DNA of 64,000 nt, taken from NCBI GenBank assembly GCA_958295485.1, contig OY282354.1:496001-560000 (forward strand), written 5' to 3'. A model generated the notes under the pieces. That model did no database searches. It was not told where the DNA came from and worked only from the letters and a program-made list of their open reading frames with translations. Shown in pieces: positions 1-6,407 of this stretch (position 1 is the stretch's first letter; each line of letters begins with the position of its first letter). Source of the DNA: an uncultured Gammaproteobacteria bacterium (GTDB lineage: Bacteria; Pseudomonadota; Gammaproteobacteria; Eutrophobiales; Eutrophobiaceae). The translations under genes and the position numbers were made by a program.

Positions 1-141
1 CAGATCAAAGCCCAGGGACTTCATTCGGCCGAGTAATTCTCCCTGTCGATAGCGCAATGCCGACAGTTTGGAGGATAGCGCTTCACTGTCCCAGGTGAAG
101 TTTGGCCAGTCCGGGTTTTGATGTATATAGGTCGTATTCAC
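1..141 (-). CDS. Fic family protein, DUF4172 N-terminus (partial)
   Basis: Only the first 47 codons lie in the window; the gene runs off the left edge. From a GTG at 141 the peptide reads V-N-T-T-Y-I-H-Q-N-P-D-W-P-N-F-T-W-D and later LLGRMKSLGFDL. This is the characteristic opening of Fic proteins with an N-terminal DUF4172 domain. Such proteins usually have a central Fic AMP-transferase domain and a C-terminal winged helix, none of which can be seen here. An AGGAG lies a few bases before the GTG. The promoter region is rich in inverted repeats, which fits an autoregulated Fic gene. Family assignment is from recalled sequence pattern; activity cannot be judged. Confidence 0.75.
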   Translation of the reverse strand, partial: MNTTYIHQNPDWPNFTWDSEALSSKLSALRYRQGELLGRMKSLGFDL

Positions 142-210
142 CGCATCTCCTGCGGTAAATGTAACGCATAATCACCGCAAAGGCAATATCCGCCGTATAT
201 TTTGCGGTGA
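138..210 (-). promoter_or_regulatory. Inverted repeats in the fic promoter region
   Basis: TCACCGCAA at 172-180 is matched by its exact reverse complement TTGCGGTGA at 202-210. A smaller ACCGCA/TGCGGT pair lies at 140-156, directly over the GTG start. On the minus strand TTGCCT and TACATT, 17 bases apart, form a possible promoter overlapping these repeats. They are likely operators for the Fic protein's own control, but this is inferred from position only. Confidence 0.45.
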
Positions 211-230
211 ATAAGGGGATGACTCAATAG

Positions 231-429
231 AGAGGTGGCCCCGAAAAACTGGACACTGACTTAAGTGGGTAAGCAACTTACAATCAACGCCGGCCACACT
301 CAACACTTGACCGGCAAACACCGGATCAGGTTTACTTTAACTCGCTGCCTTCACAGGAGGCGGCATAACAGGGGCTGTGGATCCACTTAAGAAATGAAAA
401 ATGTTGTTCAGATAAATGGGGCTACCTCT
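231..429. mobile_element. Internally deleted insertion sequence remnant (199 bp)
   Basis: The segment begins AGAGGTGGCCCC and ends GGGGCTACCTCT, so its two ends are inverted repeats of each other with few mismatches. The left end continues as GAAAAACTGGACAC, which resembles IS3-type termini. No transposase remains inside. The right-hand ~145 bp recurs almost identically at 54313-54458. Here the right end abuts, and truncates, the duplicated ppx tail that begins at 430. The element is non-autonomous; movement would need a transposase supplied elsewhere. The family assignment is tentative. Confidence 0.65.
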
Positions 430-642
430 GTTGACTGCCTCCAGGTACCCGGCTTCGGTTTGTAAGTCCGCGCGGGTCAGGGGGTGGCCGTCCAACCAGG
501 CCCCGGTGAATTTCAGTGACAGGCTGTTCGTATCGGCCGTGACCTTGATTTCAGGGGGCATCGTGTAAGAGCGGCTCTGGTTCATGACGCAGGACAACCT
601 GAGCAGGATGGCAAGACGTAGTGTTTTCTCCCGGTCTTCGGG
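430..642 (-). pseudogene. Duplicated 3' end of ppx
   Basis: These 213 bp match 2426-2638, the 3' end of the intact ppx gene, with about seven differences by eye. In the ppx reading frame they encode the stretch from SCVMN through TMPPEIKV to YLEAVN. The last six codons of ppx are missing because the IS remnant begins exactly there. At 642 the similarity stops abruptly and unrelated sequence leads into the AbiEii gene. The copy and the real ppx tail therefore form direct repeats flanking the AbiEi/AbiEii module. It is not a functional gene. Confidence 0.9.
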
Positions 643-688
643 GAGGGCTTCCGCGGCCTGCCGGTGGCCGGCGTCGTTCCAGTGGGGG

Positions 689-1588
689 TCATGGTTTCAC
701 CTCATCCAAGCGGGTAAGCGAATCGCCCAGGGTCCGGGTGATTTTATCCTGGGTAAAAGTGATGAATTCCGGGCGTTTAACGGTGCGGTCGGCTTGGGAT
801 GAGCCCAGGAAACGTAGCATTTCATGTTGGAATTTTCCTGTTTCAAACCACCCGGGCAGTTCGTTGATTTTATTCTCCGCCTTCTCTTTGTAATCGATTA
901 TCCGGTGGTCAGTCAGTTTCAGTCTGAGCATTTCCGGGTTGATTTCCTCGCCCTGTTGCAGTAACCAGATGATGTCCCAGATATCGCGGGCCATGATGTT
1001 GCGCCGGGCCGCCAGGGCAACCAACTTGTCCGCCAGGATCTCCGATTTTGAGGAACTCAGGAACAGCATGGAGTCATAACCCCCAGGCAACGTGTCATAA
1101 TGGGTATGGAGCAACCGGGGCGAAGCATCATGGGTTGGAAGACTGGCAATATCGATATGGACTCGCTGGGCCGGCATATCACGGCGCTGCGGCGCGACCG
1201 GGATAATAATTTTCCAGGTGTTCACCTGTCCGCTGTATTGGCTGCTGTCCTGCCGGCGCCGACTTGGCGGTCTGACCTCAACAGGCAAACGGTAACGGTC
1301 ATGCAGGTAACGTTCTATCTCCAGCCGGATGGCGTCAAACTGCGGGGCCTTGAATGCCGGGCCGGCGTGGAAATCCAGGTCCTCGCTGTACCGATTGGAA
1401 CCATGACACAATCTCAGGCAAGTGCCGCCGATAAAGGCCATGCCAGGGAGGGTGAGTTCCTTTTGTTGCAACAGAAAAAAAATGTCATAGTGGATCAATT
1501 CTTTTTCTATGGCCGTTTTCATCATCGCCAATTCGGGATTGGACTTTATGATGATGCCGGCGCGTTCAGACAGCGAGGCTTTGTTCAT
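689..1588 (-). CDS. AbiEii-type nucleotidyltransferase toxin
   Basis: This 299-residue protein has the signature of AbiEii/DUF1814 nucleotidyltransferase-like toxins. GGTCLRL (residues 54-60) is followed by R66, S68 and D70-x-D72-F, the catalytic nucleotidyltransferase motif. A further acidic VHIDIASL lies near residue 146, EILADKLVALAAR at 183-195, and RDIWDI at 201-206. In characterised AbiE systems the toxin transfers nucleotides to RNA (tRNA in related toxins) and arrests growth, including on phage infection. Its start overlaps the end of the antitoxin gene by 23 bases, the usual coupled arrangement. The gene pair lies between direct repeats of the ppx 3' end, so it is probably acquired. 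Confidence 0.88.
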   Translation of the reverse strand: MNKASLSERAGIIIKSNPELAMMKTAIEKELIHYDIFFLLQQKELTLPGMAFIGGTCLRLCHGSNRYSEDLDFHAGPAFKAPQFDAIRLEIERYLHDRYRLPVEVRPPSRRRQDSSQYSGQVNTWKIIIPVAPQRRDMPAQRVHIDIASLPTHDASPRLLHTHYDTLPGGYDSMLFLSSSKSEILADKLVALAARRNIMARDIWDIIWLLQQGEEINPEMLRLKLTDHRIIDYKEKAENKINELPGWFETGKFQHEMLRFLGSSQADRTVKRPEFITFTQDKITRTLGDSLTRLDEVKP

Positions 1589-2129
1589 GGATGATCTCCT
1601 CGTAGACTTCCATGTTGATCAGGTCCAGGTTCCGTCTGACCCGCCTCAGGTCGGCCAGGGCCAACCCGGGGCGGGCCAGCCTGAGGGGACGTTCGGCCGG
1701 CGTGACCGTATTTGCCAGGATCTCTTTCTCCTGACGACTGGTGTGGGTAAACTCGATGACGCCATAGGGGGTCGAATAGGTCTGGCTGCGCCCGGTAGTC
1801 ATCACTGTCAGGTAATCCAGCGTCACCTGGCTGATGATGCTGTACTCCGACAGGGCGGTTTCCAGGCTGATATAGGAGAATTGGCCGGGGCGCAACAGCA
1901 CGGCAATCTCCTCTGACTTATGGGGACGGCGGGCAAATTCATGCGGATAAATGTAGATGCCGCGACACACGCGACGCAAAAGTCCGTTGTCAATGGCGCG
2001 CGTCAGTGTTTTCCTCAGGGTAATATCCGTTTCCGCGGGGAAATAGCTTTTCAACATCTTGATATTGAACGCCGTAATGCCATAACCGGCGAGGAGGTTC
2101 AGTTGCTTTATCAGGTTACTATACTTCAT
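1566..2129 (-). CDS. AbiEi-type antitoxin and transcriptional regulator
   Basis: The 187-residue protein begins MKYSNLIKQL at 2129; the frame is open further upstream, but that extension lacks family resemblance. The N-terminal part (TAFNIKMLKSYF through LRRVCRGIYIYP) is the winged-helix DNA-binding domain typical of AbiEi. The C-terminal part, with ISLETALSEYSII and TVMTTGRSQTYSTPYG, is the antitoxin domain. AbiEi proteins both neutralise AbiEii and repress their own operon by binding inverted repeats upstream. A palindrome of that kind lies about 40 bases upstream of the start. Gene order antitoxin then toxin, with overlap, matches the family. Confidence 0.87.
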   Translation of the reverse strand: MKYSNLIKQLNLLAGYGITAFNIKMLKSYFPAETDITLRKTLTRAIDNGLLRRVCRGIYIYPHEFARRPHKSEEIAVLLRPGQFSYISLETALSEYSIISQVTLDYLTVMTTGRSQTYSTPYGVIEFTHTSRQEKEILANTVTPAERPLRLARPGLALADLRRVRRNLDLINMEVYEEIIHEQSLAV

Positions 2130-2166
2130 GTTTGGCTTGTTTGCCGCATATAAATCTACAGAAACT

Positions 2167-2180
2167 ATAACTAAAGTTAT
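2167..2180. promoter_or_regulatory. Palindromic operator candidate upstream of abiEi
   Basis: ATAACTAAAGTTAT is a palindrome of two 6-base arms around AA, 38-51 bases upstream of the abiEi start. AbiEi antitoxins are known to bind inverted repeats in their promoters, so this is the best operator candidate. The rest of 2181-2404, up to the ppx stop codon, holds no gene or motif I recognise. Confidence 0.45.
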
Positions 2181-2404
2181 CATAAATGTAAAGAATTTCG
2201 CAGGGAACCGGAAAATCCCGAAAATGGAAGGAAGATCAATGACTATCATAGCCGAGGTCAAACTATGGAGAAATACCATTGGCGCGGCATCACTGACAGG
2301 GGACGATGATATAGCTCCATTTCAACATGCCCCGGCATTTTCCGAGAGTGGAATTGAAGTACCGCCCTGTTGTTGCTTGCAATCGTTGTCAGGGGGCGGG
2401 CGCT

Positions 2405-3898
2405 TCAGTTGAATGTCAGTTGGAAGTTGACTGCCTCCAGGTACTCGGCTTCGGTTTGTAAATCCGCGCGGGTCAGGGGGTGGTCGTCCAACCAGGTCCC
2501 GGTGAATGTCAGTGACAGGCTGTTTGTATCGGCCGTGACCTTGATTTCAGGGGGCATCGTGTAAGAGCGGCTCCGGTTCATGACGCAGGACAACCTGAGC
2601 AGGATGGCAAGACGTAGTGTTTTCTCCCGGTCTTCGGGCGCGACCTGGCTGAATTCCAGGATGGGAAACTTCCGCCTGTGGGCGCGTACCAGCATGGACA
2701 GGTTAAATTGTTCTTGCCGGGAGAAGCCCGGCAGGTCGGAGCTTGAGAGCAGGTAAGCGCCGTGGCGATGATATTGGGCGTGGGCGATGGCGAGTCCGAT
2801 CTCGTGTAGTTGCGCCGACCACAGCAGCGTGTCCCCGTCAGCCCGGTCGAAACGCCATTGGCTTTTTACCTGGGTGTAAAATTCTTCAGCCGTCTTCGCG
2901 ACTTTATCGGCTTGTTTCCGATCAACCCCGTAACGGGTCGCAACATCGGCTACGGTCGCCTTGCGTATGTCCTTGTCCTGGCGTCTGCCGACAAGTTCAT
3001 GGATAAGGCCTTCGCGCAGGGCGCCAGCGGAAATTTGAATGTATTCCAGTTCAAGGGCCTCGATGATAGCGATGAGGATTGCGAGACCACCGGCAAAGAC
3101 GGGTTTCCTGCGCTCTGACAAGCCTTCCAGCAACAACTTTTCACAATGGCCGGCGGCGCTGAGCTGTTTGCGCAGGACCTCCACGGCAGTCCGGTTGATC
3201 CCCGCCTCACTCCAGCCCTGGGCCACGGCGACCTCACAGATCGACCGGATCGTGCCGGAGGACCCAAGCACGGTATCCCAGCCGATACGCCGGTACCGGG
3301 CCTCGATGGTTTCGAGTTCCATGCGGGCGAACAGCGCCGCATCCCGCATGCGCCGGTCATTGATGACGCCATCGGGGAAAAAACGCCGGCTGACGTTGAC
3401 ACAACCCATATACAGGCTTTCAGTCGCCCTTGGTTCAAATCCCCTGCCGATGATGAGTTCGGTGCTGCCGCCGCCAATATCGATCACCAACCTGGTCTCA
3501 GTATCGTTATAAAACGCTTGAGTCACGCCCAGGAAGACCAGCCGGGCTTCTTCCTGGCCGGATATGATGTCGATGTTATGCCCCAGCGCTTCACGGGCCC
3601 GCCGGATGAAATCATTGCTGTTGCGCGCCTGTCGCAGGGTATTGGTGCCCACCGCTTTCACGTTGGCCCCGGGTATTTCCTTAATGCGCTGCCCAAACCG
3701 TTGCAGGCATTGAATAGCTCTTTCCATCGCCGCTTCATCCAGGTTATTGTCAGCATCCAGCCCGGACGCAATGCGCACCATATCCTTGATGCGGTCGATG
3801 ATCCGGATCCGCTCATCTTCGAATTTTGCAACAACCATATGAAAGCTGTTGGAACCCAGGTCAATCGCAGCAAAAGTTTCGCCTGCCGGAAAGTTCAT
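2405..3898 (-). CDS. ppx: Exopolyphosphatase
   Basis: A 497-residue Ppx/GppA family phosphatase that removes phosphate from the ends of polyphosphate chains (and may act on pppGpp). The N-terminal actin-like ATPase fold is clear: AAIDLGSNSFHMVV near residues 8-21 and LVIDIGGGSTELIIG near 143-157. The C-terminal half is the helical HD-like domain (WSAQLHEIGLAIAHAQYHRHGAYLL). The start chosen is MNFPAGETF at 3898, just before the first motif; upstream in-frame sequence lacks family similarity. Length matches bacterial Ppx proteins (about 500). It is divergent from sixA. Its 3' end is duplicated at 430-642. Confidence 0.95.
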   Translation of the reverse strand: MNFPAGETFAAIDLGSNSFHMVVAKFEDERIRIIDRIKDMVRIASGLDADNNLDEAAMERAIQCLQRFGQRIKEIPGANVKAVGTNTLRQARNSNDFIRRAREALGHNIDIISGQEEARLVFLGVTQAFYNDTETRLVIDIGGGSTELIIGRGFEPRATESLYMGCVNVSRRFFPDGVINDRRMRDAALFARMELETIEARYRRIGWDTVLGSSGTIRSICEVAVAQGWSEAGINRTAVEVLRKQLSAAGHCEKLLLEGLSERRKPVFAGGLAILIAIIEALELEYIQISAGALREGLIHELVGRRQDKDIRKATVADVATRYGVDRKQADKVAKTAEEFYTQVKSQWRFDRADGDTLLWSAQLHEIGLAIAHAQYHRHGAYLLSSSDLPGFSRQEQFNLSMLVRAHRRKFPILEFSQVAPEDREKTLRLAILLRLSCVMNRSRSYTMPPEIKVTADTNSLSLTFTGTWLDDHPLTRADLQTEAEYLEAVNFQLTFN

Positions 3899-3981
3899 GC
3901 TGTATGATCCGATAATATTGATCCCGCCGCCGCCTGCCCTGGGCCATGCTGGCGCATACTGGTACAGGGCAACCACGAGAG

Positions 3982-4034
3982 CTTGCCCCTGCACGTCGCA
4001 GGCAAGGGGGGTTGCCCCGGTTCACGCCCGGGGC
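3982..4034. repeat. Two GC-rich hairpins between ppx and sixA
   Basis: CTTGCCCCTG (3982-3991) pairs with CAGGCAAG (3999-4006) with one bulge. GCCCCGG (4014-4020) pairs exactly with CCGGGGC (4028-4034). They lie in the 207-bp divergent ppx-sixA spacer and look like a REP-type repeat. No promoter is convincing here. Confidence 0.5.
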
Positions 4035-4105
4035 CGGTTCTACGGGCCAGCGCTGGTGGCGGCGCCGGGGTTTTTGCGACACCCCCTTGCAATGAAGGAC
4101 TTGTG

Positions 4106-4630
4106 ATGAAGAAAGCCGGTTTAATTTTACTGCGACATGCAAAGTCTGATTGGGGCAGTGGCGCCCGCAACGACTTTGACAGGCCGTTGGCGGCGCGGGG
4201 CCGTAAAGATGCCCCCCGCATGGGTAAATGGATAAGAAAAAACGGGTTCATCCCCGACCTCATCCTGTGCTCCCCCGCCCTGAGAGCCAGGGAAACCCTG
4301 GCGGCTGTAAATAACGAACTCAAAGTAAGGGATAAAGCCATTATTTATGAAGATGGTATCTATGGGGCGTCGCTTGATGTCTTGCTCGGTTTAATCAGGA
4401 AATATAACCAGCGTTACGGGAATATCATGATTACGGGACATAATCCTGGCATTGATGAATTATTATGTTTTTTATGTAAAACGCCGCCGCCGGTGACAGA
4501 AAACAAGAAATTAATGACAACTGCGGCTGTTGCGATCCTGGAGTTTGAAGTCGGCGGGTGCATGAGCGCCGCCGCATCAGGCGAACTGTTGCGCTTGATT
4601 CGACCGGCAGAACTGCCGGGCATTATTTAG
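4106..4630 (+). CDS. sixA: Phosphohistidine phosphatase SixA
   Basis: A 174-residue histidine phosphatase superfamily protein. The catalytic LILLRHAKSDWG (H11) is at the extreme N-terminus, and ITGHNPGIDEL supplies the second active-site histidine. SixA removes phosphate from histidine phosphotransfer domains such as that of ArcB, and from PtsN-pathway NPr. The start at 4106 is chosen because AAGGAC lies eight bases upstream and the RHG motif must be close to the N-terminus; a GTG at 4103 is possible. The length slightly exceeds the E. coli protein (161). It is divergent from ppx. Confidence 0.92.
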   Translation: MKKAGLILLRHAKSDWGSGARNDFDRPLAARGRKDAPRMGKWIRKNGFIPDLILCSPALRARETLAAVNNELKVRDKAIIYEDGIYGASLDVLLGLIRKYNQRYGNIMITGHNPGIDELLCFLCKTPPPVTENKKLMTTAAVAILEFEVGGCMSAAASGELLRLIRPAELPGII

Positions 4631-4832
4631 GCGCGACAATGTAAGCGATCCAGCCGGCATCGGGGTCTCCCGTATCACTGGGTTCAAACTGATTCTCGTC
4701 ATCATTATCCGCCTTGTCCCAGTAAACCGTCGGTTTGAACCCTTCTTCTGTCAGCATTTCAATCAGTTCAGGGATTGTCCATAAGCGCCATTCATAAGTG
4801 AAGGCATTTTTCATCAGACCGGCGCGAACCAA
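4623..4832 (-). pseudogene. C-terminal remnant of a SAM-dependent methyltransferase
   Basis: The 69-codon frame encodes TYEWRLWTIPELIEMLTEEGF, then a short acidic linker and AGWIAYIVAPK. I recognise this as the extreme C-terminus of a family of class I SAM-dependent methyltransferases of about 250 residues. The SAM-binding Rossmann core is absent, and the upstream sequence (towards 4900) is AT-rich and non-coding. It overlaps the sixA stop codon on the opposite strand. It is most likely a leftover 3' end rather than a functional small gene. The family call rests on recalled sequence similarity. Confidence 0.6.
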
Positions 4833-4881
4833 CCTCCTGAATCCCCCTTCCCAGGGGGCTTGCGCTCAGAGTTTTTTTAAC

Positions 4882-4909
4882 TTGACCATTATACTGTTTA
4901 TAATATTAA
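4882..4909 (+). promoter_or_regulatory. Putative promoter for djlA
   Basis: TTGACC (4882-4887) and TATTAA (4904-4909) are separated by 16 bases in a conspicuously AT-rich patch, about 95 bases before djlA. An overlapping TATAAT (4899-4904) could serve with a weaker -35. Predicted by eye only. Confidence 0.4.
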
Positions 4910-5003
4910 ACCAATATGCAGAAAGTGAACAAACAGACGCTCTCGCCAGTTTCGTCAACAGCCCCCAAATCCGCTGTCAGCGGGAACTGCTGGTGAACAA
5001 ATA

Positions 5004-5792
5004 ATGTCCTGGTGGGGAACAGTTGCAGGCGGGGCATTCGGCTTTATGCTGGCCGGCCCGCTCGGCGCGGTATTTGGCGCCGCGATAGGTCGTAATTTTG
5101 ATAGGGGACTCAGGGGCAGTTCCGCCCCTTCTGAAGACCTTCCGCGGGGACACCAGTTTCGGGTACAAGCCGCATTTTTTACGGCAACGTTTTCCGTGAT
5201 GGGTCATGTCTGTAAAGCAGACGGACGAGTCACGAAAGATGAGCTCCAGATAGCGACGCGGGTGATGGTGGATATGGATCTTTCCCCCAGGCAGCAGGAG
5301 GCGGCAAAAGCCCTGTTTAATGAAGGCCGGCAGGACAGCTTCAATTTATCCGCCGTTCTCGCGCAGCTTAAACGGGAAATCGGCCGGCGCACAACCTTAC
5401 AACGGATGTTCATTGAAATACTTTGTTTCGCCGCATACGCTGATGGGGTCCTGCATCCCGCTGAAAGCCAGCTGTTGTACCGGGTTTGTGACGAGATCGG
5501 CTTTTCCAGGTATGAAATGGAATCGATCTTGTCGTCGGTATCCGCCGAGTTGCATCACCGCCACCAGGCTAGCGGCCAATTTTCATTAAAAGACGCGTAT
5601 TCAGTTTTGGGCATAGAAGAAAATGCCAATGATGCGGCAGTAAAAAAGGCCTACCGGCGGTTACTCAGCCAGCATCACCCGGACAAATTGGTTGCAAAAG
5701 GATTGCCTGAGGAGATGATGAAAATGGCAACCCAGAGGACCCATGAAATCCGGCAGGCATATGAGCGCATCAAACAACACAGGGGATTTTAA
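5004..5792 (+). CDS. djlA: DnaJ-like membrane co-chaperone DjlA
   Basis: A 262-residue protein with the DjlA layout. An N-terminal hydrophobic, glycine-rich membrane segment (GGAFGFMLAGPLGAVFGAAIG, roughly 9-29) is followed by a TerB-like helical domain containing CKADGRVTKDEL and CFAAYADGVLHPAE. A C-terminal J domain carries YRRLLSQHHPDKL with the HPD motif that stimulates DnaK. DjlA is a type III inner-membrane co-chaperone influencing envelope stress and capsule signalling. No strong ribosome binding site is seen before the ATG. The stop overlaps the end of the convergent fxsA gene by four bases. Confidence 0.93.
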   Translation: MSWWGTVAGGAFGFMLAGPLGAVFGAAIGRNFDRGLRGSSAPSEDLPRGHQFRVQAAFFTATFSVMGHVCKADGRVTKDELQIATRVMVDMDLSPRQQEAAKALFNEGRQDSFNLSAVLAQLKREIGRRTTLQRMFIEILCFAAYADGVLHPAESQLLYRVCDEIGFSRYEMESILSSVSAELHHRHQASGQFSLKDAYSVLGIEENANDAAVKKAYRRLLSQHHPDKLVAKGLPEEMMKMATQRTHEIRQAYERIKQHRGF

Positions 5793-6220
5793 TGAATTCT
5801 CTTATTATGATCGTCTGCCCAATATTCGCCTTCGATGATGGCGCTCCTTGAGCGGACCTTGATGCTGGCGTTGCGCAGCAAGCGCAGGATCAGCAGGGAT
5901 CGCAACGCCGGGACGAGACACAGAAATCCGATTGCGTCGGTAATAAATCCCGGAGTAAGCAGCAGTACCCCGGCGATGAGCAAGATCAGTCCGCCCAGTA
6001 AATCGTCTGCCGGCATCTCCCCCTGCCGTAACTTTTGCCGGGCGCTGAACAGTGTTTGAATACCCTGTATCCTCAATAATATGGCGCCGGTGGCAGCGGT
6101 CAGGATACACAGCAATATCGTGGGCAGCGCGCCGATGTAGCTTCCTGTTTGAATGAGAAAATAAATTTCAACGAGCGGCGTGGCAAGAAACAATAAAAAA
6201 AGAATTTTAAACATCGGCAT
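5789..6220 (-). CDS. fxsA: FxsA family cytoplasmic membrane protein
   Basis: This 143-residue protein matches FxsA: FLLFLATPLVEIYFLIQTG at the N-terminus, TILLCILTAATGAILLRIQG, then LIAGVLLLTPGFITDAIGFLCLVP. These are hydrophobic membrane segments with the conserved PGF-x-TD motif. FxsA was named for suppression of F-plasmid exclusion of phage T7 when overproduced; its normal role is unknown. Translation could start at M1 or M3. The gene converges with djlA. The 187-bp space to dsbD holds no recognisable gene. Confidence 0.92.
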   Translation of the reverse strand: MPMFKILFLLFLATPLVEIYFLIQTGSYIGALPTILLCILTAATGAILLRIQGIQTLFSARQKLRQGEMPADDLLGGLILLIAGVLLLTPGFITDAIGFLCLVPALRSLLILRLLRNASIKVRSRSAIIEGEYWADDHNKRIH

Positions 6221-6407
6221 AAACCCCGACTATCAATGCAAGATTGGCTTATTTACCAGTGTATTGGCAAAATAGTAATTTTCAAGATGAAACAACCATG
6301 GCAAGTCCGGCGAAACATTTATTGATGTTGAACACCTGTTCCGACTCCGATACGGCCAGGAAAAGGGACGTTACTGTTTCCCACAAGTTGAAGTTTGCGT
6401 ACGGTTT

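Noticed and set aside
3146-3907. Long plus-strand open frame opposite ppx
   Set aside because: Antisense to a well-supported ppx gene; no motif.
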